From: Lucinisca nassula
Lineage: Eukaryota > Mollusca > Bivalvia > Lucinida > Lucinidae
Direction of reading: 5' to 3'
Assembly (NCBI GenBank): GCA_963580285.1
Contig: OY757019.1
Span: 66,236,587-66,300,586 of the forward strand
DNA length: 64,000 nt
Under the pieces are notes generated by a model that made no database searches, was not told where the DNA came from, and was given only the letters and a program-made list of their open reading frames with translations. Positions 52,043 through 61,994 of the stretch are shown in pieces; positions within the stretch are counted from its first letter, which is position 1; every line of letters starts with the position of its first letter. A program made the translations under genes and the position numbers.

Positions 52043-52660
52043 TCCTATATTCCCTTTATTCTAGTTCCCACCTTTCGTTTTACCCATTTTCTGTCTGTCT
52101 GTCTGTCTGTCTGATCATTTTGAGTCAGCGCCTGATCGGGACTTGACATCACGTTTTTTATTTGTTTAATCAGAGCCTAATAGGTAATCCTGTTAAAGTC
52201 GCATATCTGTCTATCTTTCTTATATTAATATGTGAAATGAGACGCACATTTTTCGTGCGTCAATCATATTGCCAAATAGCTGTCATATCATTATCAAAAA
52301 GACTGATCGTCTCATGCTGCGTCTGATTACTCGAATTATGACTTCAGTTCAAGTGACCATGAAATTAGATCAAAGATGCCAATCTGGACTAACACGATTC
52401 ACCTATTTTCATAATTAACTGATCTGACACTTGTGCTCAACGCTACAGGTGGTCTGTTCCTGACTCAAGCAATTAACACATGTTGTTGGATTAGTAATTA
52501 TCGGATTATCTATAGGTGTTTTTGTTATCAACTTTGTGCCTTTATCGATGGATATTACTTAACATTTGTCTATCTAACCATCTTCATATACTGAGTCGGT
52601 CATACTTGGCCATTACCTCAGTTGGGTGGATTTGAAAAGCCGATCCTGGATACAGAGAAA
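52043..52660. other. Unassigned stretch with CTGT microsatellite
   Basis: A (CTGT)n run lies at about 52090-52112. The rest has no repeat or coding signature and may be low-copy. Confidence 0.35.
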
Positions 52661-53592
52661 ACAAGAAATGAGTCCATAGGACACGGATGCCCCCCCCCCC
52701 CCCCCACCCCCTGAAAATATGTCTATGTTCGTATTCATCCACAGAAAGTTATTGACCGTGTTTAAGTTTTGGACCTTTTTTTCACGTTTGACCTCTAAGT
52801 ATGACCTTGACCTTGTAGGTAAGGACCTTGTGCCAAGTAATTTCAAAATCCATCCAGAGGTAATAGTTTAACTGACTGTGTTTAAGTTTCGGACCATTTT
52901 TTTTACATTTGACCTCTAATTATGACCTTGACCTTGGAGGTACAGATCTGGGTTTGCACGTGACACATCATCTCATGATGGATAATATTTCTTCAAAGTA
53001 ATTTTAAAATCCATCCGGAAATAAGTAAGTTATTGACTGCGTTTAAGTTTGGGACCCTTTTTTTTACCTTTGACCTCTACTGACCTTGGAGGTACGGATC
53101 TGGGTTTGCACGTGACACATTGTCTCATGATGGCTAACATTTCCTCAAAGTAATTTCAAAATCCATCCAGAAATAAGCAAGTTATTGACTGCGTTTAAGT
53201 TTCGGACCCTTTTTTTTTACCTTTGACCTCTAAGAATGACTTTGACCTTAGAGGTACGGACCTGGGTTTTGCACATGACACATTGTCTAATGATGGTTAA
53301 CATTTCTATAAAGTAATTTTAAAATCCATCCAGAAATAAGAAAGTTCTTGACTGCGTTTAAGTTTCGAACCCTTTTTTGACATTTGACCTCTAAGTATGA
53401 CCTTGACCTTGGAGGTCCAGACCTGGGTTTTACACATGACACATCGTCTAATGATGGTTAACATTTCTATATAGTAATTTAAAAATACATCCAGAAATAA
53501 GAAAGTTATTGACTGTGTTTAAGTTTGGACGCACAGACGGATAGGGGCAACGCTATATGCCCTAGCCCCCATTCTTCAAATGACAGGGGCCT
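52661..53592 (+). mobile_element. ACAAGA-type element, ATGCCCC subfamily (long copy)
   Basis: ACAAGAAATGAGTCCATAGG, GACACGGATGCCCC with a C16 run, then about five units of roughly 165-175 bp (CATCCAGAAATAAGAAAGTT, TTGACTGCGTTTAAGTTTCG, CCTCTAAGTATGACCTTGAC, GGTACGGACCTGGGTTTTGC). The end is ACGCACAGACGGAT, CTATATGCCCTAGCCCCC, ATTC-TTCA-AAT and GGGGCCTAAAAAA. The 5' ATGCCCC and 3' GGGGC pair, as in the short copy at 17203. Confidence 0.72.
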
Positions 53593-53712
53593 AAAAAAGA
53601 GTCGAAATAAAAAACAGGGCGAAGTCAACTTCTCTTTTCTAGGCTGGTTAGGTGAAGTTCTTGAACTTCGGGCGAAGAAGTCGCCCAAATCGCCCCCTAA
53701 GCTGATCCCTGG
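53593..53712. mobile_element. Possible hAT-like right end
   Basis: The 120 bp ends CCCTAAGCTGATCCCTG, inverted CAGGGATCAGCTTAGGG, similar to the left end at 46364. It contains an inverted GAAGTTCTTGAACTTC. The family assignment is weak. Confidence 0.35.
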
Positions 53713-55110
53713 GCATGATTGACACAATTTATGTAGGGGACCACTTGACATCGCTACATGCTTAATATATATGCTCTGGGTCTAGTAGTTTCAGAGAAGA
53801 AGAATTTTTAAGCTTTTTCGTGACCAGTTTAGACCCCAGAGGCATGAATGGCACAATTTATGTAGGGGGCCACTTGACATAGCTACATACTTTATATGTA
53901 AGCTCTGGACCTAGTGGTTTCAGAGAAGAAGATTTTTAAGCATTTTTTCCATTATAAATCTATGGGGGCTAATGGGGCCCCGGAGAGTGGCCAGTTTAGA
54001 TCCCAGGGGGGGGGGGGGGGGGCATGATTGGCATAATTTATGAAGAGGACCACTTGACATTGCTACATGCTTAATATGTAAGCTCTTGGCCTAGCGGTTT
54101 CAGAGAAGAAGATTTTTTAAGCTTTTTTCTTCCATTATAGTCTGGGACCACTTGACATTGCTACATGCTTAATATGTAAGCTCTTGGCCTAGTGGTTTCA
54201 GAGAAGAAGATTTTTTAAGCTTTTTTTCCATTACAAGTCTATGGGGGTTAAGGGGCCCGATGGTGTGGCCAGTTTAGACCCCAGGGGCATGATTGGCACA
54301 ATTTATGTAGGGGACCACTTGACATTGCTACATGCTTAGTATGTAAGCTCTTGGCCTAGTGGTTTCAGAGAAGATTTTTTAAGCTTTTTTTTCCATTATA
54401 AGTCTATGGGGGCTAAGGGGCCCCACGTCATGGCAAGTTTAGATCCCAGGGGCATGATTGGCATAATTTATGTAGGGGACCACTTGACATTGCTACATGC
54501 TTAATATGTAAGCTCTTGGCCTAGTGGTTTCAGAGAAGAAGATTTTTTAAGCTTTTTTTCCATTATAAGTTTATGGGGGCTAAGGGCCCCGGGGCGTGGC
54601 CAGTTTAGACCCCAGGGGCATGATTGGCATAATTTATGTAGAGGATCACTTGACATTGCTACATGCTTAATATGTAAGCTCTTGGCCTAGTGGTTTCAGA
54701 GAAGAAGATTTTTTAAGCTTTTTTTTTTCCATTATAAGTCCATGGGGGCTAAGGGACCCATAGCAAGGCCAGTTTAGACCCCAGGGGCATGATTGGCACA
54801 ATTTATGTAGGAGACCACTTGACATTGCTACATGCTTCATATGTAAGCTCTGGGCTTAGTGGTTTCAGAAGAAGATTTTTTAAGTTTTTCCCATTGTAAG
54901 TCTATGGGAGCTATGTTGCCATGGCAACAAGAGTTTCCATCTGATCTGCCCCAAAACATAATGCATCTTTCCCCCCAACCTGATAATGCTTCTCATGAAA
55001 TTTAATCATGATTGGCCAAGTGGCTTTAACGATATACTAAGTTGAAAATGTGAACGGACGCCGGACAATTGGCATACTAATACCTCACGAGCCTTCGGCT
55101 CAGGTGAGCT
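53713..55110 (+). mobile_element. ACAAGA-type array and 3' end
   Basis: About eight units of 150-165 bp with GGGACCACTTGACATTGCTA, CATGCTTAATATGTAAGCTC and CCATTATAAGTCTATGGGGG; a G17 run at 54006-54022; then GTTGCCATGGCAAC at 54915 and the terminal fold GAGCCTTCGGCTC with CAGGTGAGCTAAAAA (55089-55114). It has no 5' head; it starts abruptly after the possible hAT end. The region 55010-55050 is the uninterrupted form of the pogo-like element's target. Confidence 0.75.
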
Positions 55111-55223
55111 AAAAATCAGTGAAAAATTACTCAAGTTATCGATCTGAAAAGGTGCGGACGGACGGACAGACACTTGAGGGTATATCATAATACCCCACCA
55201 CTATCATGTGGTAGGGTATAAAA
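55111..55223 (+). mobile_element. ACAAGA-type terminus, ATACCCC subfamily
   Basis: GACGGACGGACAGACACTTG then a hairpin at 55190-55219 (ATACCCCACCA against TGGTAGGGTAT) followed by AAAAA. Only this 3' end is present, joined to the preceding element's end. Confidence 0.5.
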
Positions 55224-55720
55224 ACCGACCTGAACTGGCAAATTTTCGGTTTTCTAGAGCCTTGGTTTAGGGTTAGGGATTTGAATGGTTTCTTAAATAT
55301 ATTGTTTTATGAAGTGAAGGATTGGAGCATGGCCCCAGCAGAACCCAGGGGTTACCCTGATGTGTCTTATCGTAAGGAACAAGAATATATATGGTTCAGG
55401 GGTGGGACATGGCCCCGGCGCACCAGGGACACCTCCAGGTTAGTGTAAATGTAAGTGTCTTATCATAAGGAAAAGAATACATATGGTTTAGGGGTGGGGA
55501 TCTGATATTAGGCTTTTTCTAAAGTGAAGGGGATGGGGCAAGGCCTGGGTGCACCCAAATTTAATGCGCTCTCGCATGCCCTCATCACGCTATGCTACAA
55601 ATTTGGTTGAATTCCAGCCAGTGATTAAGGAGAAGATAGCATGACAGACAGAAGGACAGACAGACTGATGTACACTTTCACAATATCCCCATTCCCCATA
55701 CGATATTTTTAAAGTGTAGG
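55224..55720 (+). repeat. AAGAATATATATGG-type units and ATCCCC-type end
   Basis: About two to three units of the 35.6-37.2 kb array, followed by GACAGACAGAAGGACAGACA and ATATCCCCATTCCCCATACG, GTGTAGGGATAAATAT, a degraded terminus of the ATCCCCAC subfamily. Confidence 0.5.
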
Positions 55721-56041
55721 GATAAATATACTATTCACTACCTCTGCAGTCCAGTCTTGAATAAAATTTTCTTGTTTCTCATTCTTGCTGCTATGCATTT
55801 CAAAGCCAAAGGTGTAGCCCTCATTATGTAAATTATGTACACAAGGAAAAGGTGGTTTCTCTATTTTGGAACCAGTACATGTATTTTCAGGCCCCCTCCT
55901 CCCACCCCGCAACACACAAAAAACAGTGCTTGTATAATTTATTCTAGTTGTCTAAAACTGACATTGCTTTATCCTGTCATATTCATTAGAAGTATATCAT
56001 TAAGTTCACCAGAAATTTTAGACACAGCTAATTAAGTTAAT
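55721..56041. other. Unassigned spacer and left target copy
   Basis: AT-rich, no gene. Its last ten bases TTAAGTTAAT (56032-56041) recur at 61704-61713 as the apparent target duplication of the following 5.66 kb element. Confidence 0.4.
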
Positions 56042-56139
56042 GACGACGGCTACTGACAACCGGTTGTCACCAGCCTGTGAGGCTGCTGACATTCGGCTGT
56101 CACTAGGCTGTGAGGCCGCTGACAACCAGCTGTTTTAAA

Positions 56140-56925
56140 CCTGATAATAATAGTTTTTTTCTTTTGTTCTTAATTGATATGCTATCCTGAATGACTTTAT
56201 CTTTCCCATAAACCTTTTTGGGCATGTTTCTTGGAGTCTTTATGGTTTATTATTCAGTATTGCTATATATTGTAGGTTGCATACTGATGTTCTTAGAACA
56301 AATATAAATCTGCAGCAGTATCTGCTTTATGTGATCATAATTTAACCATGTAGATGTGAATAAAAAGTTGAGTTTAGAAATTATCATTAGATATTTTTAA
56401 TTTATGGTGAGGTCTGGATGGGTGGGGTAATTCCATATTAGCCAAGATAATTGATTAACTTAAGGTTGAGGCATAAAATTGTTAAGCTGCAGAAATATAT
56501 TGATAAGATATTAATATATTTTGCATGCTGCCAAATTATGCTAAAATATATAACTTTATTTGCAATTTGTGAATTTTGTTAAATATTTACACTTCCCACC
56601 TTTGTGAAAACCCACAACATTTCTCCATCAAGAACAGAATTGTAAAATGCCCCCCTTTTGGCTGACGAGTTTGTCAGTGATTACTTCTAAATAATGGAAG
56701 ATCTTCTGTCAAAGCTCTGTTATATGAGACTATGAGATGTGCCCTTGAATGCAGAAAATGCTATACAAAATTCCTATTATAGTCACAAGTTTGTATCTAT
56801 TTACTGTCAGAAAGACACCTTTGGTTGAGTTGAAACTTCTATTGTATGAGAGTCAAAGAAGTAAATATAATGTATATGTATCATGCATATGGGATACCTT
56901 GCCAAATGAATCCTTATTAATAGTT
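56140..56925. other. Left interior of the 5.66 kb element, unassigned
   Basis: AT-rich sequence without recognised repeats. The frame at 56749-57033 runs into the SINE-B and is not supported as a gene. Confidence 0.35.
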
Positions 56926-57135
56926 TTTTTAGTTTTACGGCCCTTTCAAGATTTTTTCACTGATTTCAAGCCAGTCGTTAATCAGGTGGGCGAAAACCTG
57001 AGAACCCAGAGAAAAAAACCACCTCTGACCTGACCTCTCATGGCAGAACTAGGCATATCACGTGGCCCTGAACTATGGCAGCGAGAGACCTAATGATTAA
57101 GAGTCAGCGCTCTTACCCATAAGTCCATGGAGGCC
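56926..57135 (-). mobile_element. SINE-B, near full length
   Basis: TTTTTTTAGTTTTACGGCCC, then GGGCGAAAACCTGAGAACCC, and on the minus strand the head GGCCTCCATGGACTTATGGG, TAAGAGCGCTGACTCTTAAT. It shows the uninterrupted CTCTTAATCATTAGGTCTC that is the empty target of the TTAA MITE at 34.18 kb. Confidence 0.82.
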
Positions 57136-57840
57136 CAATAATAAAGTTATATCCCCCAACAAAGGGTAGTGGGGCATTGTTTCTGGTGCAGAAAGATGCC
57201 CTTGCTTTAGTTAAAACTTCTGTTGTGTAAGGGTTGAAAAGATATACAATATATGGAAAAAATTTATAGAATGAGTCGAGGAGGTATGTACATGTACCCC
57301 AATGTAGGGAAGGGGCTCGGTGTTTTTGGTGTGTTTTTGCAGGCTTTGGGTAATTGATACACTGTATCTCTTGAACCAATTACGTGGATTCTTACCACAC
57401 TTGCATCAGTATGTGCATCATTAACCCAATGACAAAAACCTGGCAAAACAGTGACTAAGGTCTTTTGACCTTGTCTTTATTTTCAAGGTCACAGGCTGCC
57501 CAAAACTATCATTTTTTTATTATTAGAAATCCTTTGCCCTCAGAATAAATGTATGTATTAATTATGTGTATGGTCATACTTGGCACAATCTATCAGTGCA
57601 ATGTACTAAAAACTTGAATAGATTGTGCTGACCTTGACCTATTGCTAGTTTTCAAGGTCACAGCAGTACATAGACTCAAATTTTGCACTGTATGCTCTAG
57701 TATATCTTCGAACCAAATAATCTCAAATTTAATGTTTACACAACAAGATATAATTATACATGTACATGTTGCGTATAACTGAGATCTACCAATTATCAAA
57801 TGAGCTCCAATGTGAACTCCATTTCTGTGAAATTTATGAT
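57136..57840. other. Unassigned interior stretch
   Basis: It contains AAGGTCACAGGCTGCC and AAGGTCACAGCAGTAC phrases (TCAAGGTCA half-sites at about 57485 and 57652), suggesting a diverged repeat, but no ends. The three reverse-strand frames here carry no recognisable motif. Confidence 0.35.
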
Positions 57841-58485
57841 TTAGGCATGGGGATCTGAATGTTTTCCAAATGTTTTCCAAGATATTAAGCTTTATGTGAA
57901 CTGGAGGGGTGAGGCATGCCCCAAGGGGATTCCTTTGTCAGTACAAATGGATGCATCTTATCATAGAAAACAACAATGTACATGTATATCATTTAGCAGT
58001 GAGGATCTGAACAGTTTCCATGATATTCAGTCAACAGTGAACCCATGATATTCAGTCAACAGTGAACTGGAGACTGTGTGATCGAGGCATACTTAAAGGG
58101 GATATTGGGTTGATGCCATTGAATGACAGTCTCATCATAAGGAACAGCATCAGTAAATGACTTAGCCCTTAAGATGTCACAAAAAATGCATCCAAAATGT
58201 CATATGTTCGTATTCTGCTGCATCTTCTTGCAAACATTTTAGAAAATATTTTTGTATACAGGCAATGAGTGTTAATTCTGATCAGACTGCACCTACAGAT
58301 CTGGGTTTACACTGTTTACAAAAATGACTTTTAAAGCTACCAGAAGATGTCAAAACAGATGAAAACTGTTGTGATCGGTATCTTTAGGGTTTGGGTGGGG
58401 ATCTGAACAGTTTCTGAGGTGTAAGCCCACACTCAACAGTGCAACTTCTCTGAGAACATAAACATCAAACTAGTAAAGAAGTAAT

Positions 58486-58785
58486 CAGGCCCCGCACATC
58501 TGGGCTTGGAGAAATAGATTTGGCTGCGTGATGCGTCCACAAAGAGCTGAAACCGACTGCACATGAGTACTGGTAAACTGCTTAGAAGGTCTAAGCCTGA
58601 CTAGGCAAAGTGGTGTGAGTCGGACCGACCATGTATATAAATCCTACATTGGTTTCATTGTATGGCTGGGCTTGAGATGTCATTTAATCTCAATGTGGGG
58701 TAAAAGTCACAAAAAATAAGAACAAACATCTCCAATTTAATGACCTGAATAGTGTTGAAGAGGACTTTAAACCTGAAACCGTTAC
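58486..58785 (+). mobile_element. SINE-D, full length, diverged
   Basis: GGCCCCGCACATCTGGGCTT, GGCTGCGTGATGCGTCCACA, TTGGTTTCATTGTATGGCTG and GAGGACTTTAAACCTGAAAC show all landmarks with many substitutions; an older copy than those at 26.6 or 60.9 kb. Confidence 0.8.
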
Positions 58786-58946
58786 AGAAATAGCTCAATG
58801 ATGAGGACTCACTGGCATGAAATAACTGAAATGCTGGAGCAAAATAAAATCTACAGCTTCACTCTGGTGACCTTATTTGAACTGGAGATGTTGGGCATAC
58901 CCCTAGGGAACCCACAGTCTGTATTACTGAATGTGTCTTATCGTAA

Positions 58947-59324
58947 CCCTTTTTGTACCAAATGGAATCTTCGAGTCCATTTCAAAATTTAGGGGTGCCA
59001 GGTTGTGATTTCTTCTAAATTGATTTGGAAAACGGCTGAGTGAGTGAGTGTTTCAGTTTTACGTCCCACTGACAATTAAGATCATAAGGAGACTGGACCT
59101 CGGTTTAAAGACTCATCCGAAAGTCTTGAGAAGCCCGGGATTGATCCTGCAATCCCTGGTTTATCAGGCGAGTAGCAACCACTACACCACAGAGGCTTCT
59201 AGGAAAATGGCTGACCGTTTTGCAAACAGTGTAGGCCCTGATCAGATGCCGCATCCTGCAGTGTCTTATCTGGGCCTGCACTGTATGCCAAGTACCCCTT
59301 TAGGGGTTTCCGGTACTAAATGGG
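58947..59324 (-). mobile_element. TTAA MITE (piggyBac-like), copy 3, split by SINE-A
   Basis: It runs CCCTTTTTGTACCAAATGG ... CCGGTACTAAATGGG in inverted orientation relative to the other copies, with TTAA on the right (59325-59328) and a mutated GTAA on the left. The interior palindrome GCAAACAGTGTAGGCCCTGA / GGGCCTGCACTGTATGC is well preserved. A SINE-A sits near the middle. Confidence 0.8.
59040..59201 (-). mobile_element. SINE-A nested in the TTAA MITE
   Basis: GTGAGTGAGTGTTTCAGTTT through ACCACTACACCACAGAGGCT, the full reversed element. GGAAAACGGCTGA / GGAAAATGGCTGA (59027-59039 and 59202-59214) is a 13-bp duplication with one mismatch. The frame at 59048-59359 is a translation of this SINE. 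Confidence 0.9.
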
Positions 59325-59745
59325 TTAAGAATATACATGGTTTAAGGGCAGGGATCTGAACGGTTTCCGAGATACATTTATTAACCCTTTTATGAAGTGG
59401 ATGTGAAATGAGGTGCATGTCCTGGGGGACCCATGCAAGGGGACCATTGAAACTGTCTTACAAAATTTTATATCCATATTTTTATTATATCCCCAAATTT
59501 CAAACTAAGTCATCTGACAGAACTTTACTGTGGACCCTTTTTGACAAAATTTTGGGCTAATTTTTCCATGCCTTTGAAACTGGAATGGGTGAGGCATACC
59601 AGGGAGCCCTTTAGGTGTCTGTGACTGTGTCTTATCATAAGAAATATTATCATATATGGTTGGGGTTGGGGATCTGAATGGTTTCTGAGGGGACATACCA
59701 TCAGGTCCTGAGGTTGGTATCAGTGAATTTCTTTTCCAGTACCAG

Positions 59746-60145
59746 GGTGGTCAAATATTGGACTCAGCCCATTACTGGTAATATGTATTACCGATGATAC
59801 ATACAATAAAACAGTCAAAAGTCAAAGTTCGGAACCACTTTTTCAGCCTACACTCTGAGATAAACAATCCACCACTGGCCACCAGTGCTTTCATTTATTA
59901 GATAATTTTTCCAGACAAACTGATAGCTACACATACTTTTCCATCTAAAACCTTGTTTGACACAAGAGGCCATTCAGAAATAATTGTCAAACAAACAAAA
60001 ACTATAGTAAACTGTTGCAGACTAAAGACCATACTCCTTCAGAAAATCAAGTTTGTTTTCCCCTGTTCTCAATCAGCTAGTATCAGCCCCAGTTTGTGAT
60101 AGGATAGCAAATATAACTTAAATTTCTATTTTAAAATCATGTCAA
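59746..60145. other. Unassigned interior stretch
   Basis: A short palindrome ACTGGCCACCAGTG-like text near 59873 and an ACAAGAGGCCATTCAG phrase near 59962 hint at a degraded ACAAGA-type head, but nothing is firm. Confidence 0.3.
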
Positions 60146-61395
60146 ACTAGAATCGCGCAGTCGATGGCAAACCATAGCATATCCCCACGCTTCCCCACGG
60201 GCCCCACCCCCTGGGCCATCCTCTAGGGGTGTTTGACCCGAGGGGTAAAATTTTGATTGTGATGTATTCTACTCATCATGCCGTTCGATTTAATATGCTA
60301 CACGACCATGTTCTGAAAACTTTGATTTTTTATCCCCAAGGTGCCACTCCCAGGGGTAGGATCAAAATTTCGAAAGTGTTATGCACTCCCCAGAGTTCAG
60401 TTCCCAAAGTTTCAAGTTTCTATCTAAAACGGTCTAGAAGGAGTTGACCGGTAACAGTAATGTATGGGGGTAAAGGGGTCAAAATCAGTTTGTGACCTCT
60501 GATGACCTCAAAATTGACCCCAGGGGTCAAATTTTGGTTGTAATGTTTTCTACTCATCATGCTGTTCGCTTTGATATATTACACGACCATGTTCGGGAAA
60601 TTTTTATTTTTGACCTCCGCGGGCCCCACCCCCTGGGCCCACCCATAGGGGTGTGATCAAAATTCCGAAAGTGTCACGCACTCCCCAGACCAAAGATCTA
60701 TCAGTTCCCAAAGTTTCAAGTTTCTATCTATAACCGTCTAGGAGTTATCCGGTAAAGGGGTCAAAATCAGTTTTTGACCGCCGGTGACCTCAAAATTGAC
60801 CCCAGGGGTCAAATTTTGGTTGTAATGTTTTTCTACTCAACATGCCGTTCGCTTTGATATATTACACGACCATGTTCTGGAAATTTTGATTTTTGACCCC
60901 GCGGGCCCCACCCCATGGGCCCACCCATATTCCGAAATATATGGGCTGCATGATGCTTCCACGCAGAGCTGAATCCCGCCCACACACTAGTATTGGTAAA
61001 CCGCTAAGAGGATCTAAGCCTGTCCAGGAGCCGCGATGCGAGGCGGACCGTCCATGTTAATAAACCCTATTGGTTTCATTGGGCGACAGGGCTTGACTAC
61101 GCCGCTTGAGATGTCATTTCATCTCAATGTTGGGTAAAAATCCCACAAAATTGGAAGCAACGTCTCCAAAATGACCTTTACAGTATTGACAGGGACATTA
61201 AACCTCAAATCAAACAAACAATATTCCGAAAGTCTCATGCACTCCCCAGACCAAAGATCTATCAGTTCCCAAAGTTTCAAGTTTCTATCTATAAGCGTCT
61301 AGGAGGAGTTATCCGGTAAGAGGACGGACAGACGTACGGATGACGAAGACCATTACAATATCCCCACTTTTTCTTCGAAAAGTGTGGGGATAATA
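60146..61395 (+). mobile_element. ACAAGA-type element, ATCCCCAC subfamily
   Basis: It opens near ACTAGAATCGCGCAGTCGAT, with ATATCCCCACGCTTCCCC; three units of about 290-300 bp carry CCAGGGGTCAAATTTTGGTT, CATGCCGTTCGCTTTGATAT and CGCGGGCCCCACCCCCTGGG; the end is ACGGACAGACGTACGG and a hairpin ATCCCCACTTTT ... AAAAGTGTGGGGAT, then AATAAAG. 5' ATATCCCCAC pairs with 3' GTGGGGATA. A SINE-D interrupts the last unit. Confidence 0.62.
60938..61220 (+). mobile_element. SINE-D with 11-bp target duplication
   Basis: TATATGGGCTGCATGATGCT through GACAGGGACATTAAACCTC and CAAACAAACA. It lacks the outermost GCCCC-hairpin of the 5' end and has a small insertion (TACGCCGCTTGA) in the middle. ATATTCCGAAA is duplicated at 60927-60937 and 61221-61231. 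Confidence 0.9.
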
Positions 61396-61697
61396 AAGTT
61401 TAATCATTGTAAACAAGTTTTATATCAGCTGGTTGTCAGCAGCCTCACAGGCTGGTGACAACCGGTTGTCAGCAGCCTCACACAGTTCCCAAAGTTTCAA
61501 GTTTCTATCTATAACCGTCTAGGAGGAGTTATCCGGTAAGAGGACGGACAGACGTACGGATGACGAAGACCATTACAATATCCCCACTTTTTCTTCGAAA
61601 AGTGTGGGGATAATAAAGTTTAATCATTGTAAACAAGTTTTATATCAGCTGGTTGTCAGCAGCCTCACAGGCTGGTGACAACCGGTTGTCAGTAGCC
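61263..61697 (+). repeat. 220-bp tandem duplication including the right inverted end
   Basis: CAGTTCCCAAAGTTTCAAGT through the ATCCCCAC hairpin, TTGTAAACAAGTTTTATATC and the CAGCTGGTTGTCAGC end is present twice (61263-61482 and 61483-61697), nearly identical. The right end of the 5.66 kb element therefore exists in two copies; only the outer one is flanked by TTAAGTTAAT. Confidence 0.9.
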
Positions 61698-61703
61698 AGT
61701 TCC

Positions 61704-61994
61704 TTAAGTTAATATCCAAGACGTGTTAAAACTCAGTCGAGGTAATTCAAAGAGTCAAAGACAATAAAAAAATACACTTAATATTTATCATTTTCTGATG
61801 TACCAACAACCTGTTTTGTACCATTCACAGAAGATATTAATTTAGATACTGGTAAAAATTGTTTTTACAATATCTCCTATAAAATCACACTCACCAACTA
61901 ACTTGAATAACTGAATGTTTATCTTTGGCTTTCCTGTCCAAAATAACAAAAATTCATATTTCTGCATTCTCTTAAATCCAATCTCATCAAAGAA
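61704..61994. other. Right target copy and unassigned spacer
   Basis: It begins with the second TTAAGTTAAT and is otherwise AT-rich and unassigned until the next ACAAGAG head. The reverse frame at 61842-62027 has no recognised motif. Confidence 0.4.

Larger units (their letters stand above)
57841..59745 (+). repeat. Diverged AAGAATATATATGG-type array, interrupted
   Basis: Units with GGGATCTGAATGGTTTCTGA, TGTCTTATCATAAG and CTGGAGGGGTGAGGCATG are present but more diverged than in the 35.6 kb array. A SINE-D and a TTAA MITE (itself carrying a SINE-A) interrupt it. Confidence 0.55.
56042..61703. mobile_element. 5.66 kb element with identical 44-bp inverted ends
   Basis: The left end contains GGCTACTGACAACCGGTT onward (56048-56091) and the right end its exact inverted complement up to 61697; the left arm carries one extra ~30-bp internal repeat before ACCAGCTG. 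Flanks share TTAAGTTAAT. A 9-10 bp duplication with long inverted ends resembles MULE-type elements, but no transposase is present and the interior is a patchwork of older repeats (SINE-B, SINE-D, a MITE with SINE-A, tandem arrays, an ATCCCCAC element). It could be a non-autonomous element that captured DNA or two separate small elements in inverted orientation. Confidence 0.65.

Noticed and set aside
56749..57033. 94-residue frame as a host exon
   Set aside because: The second half runs into a SINE-B and the first half shows no motif or splice signal I can defend.
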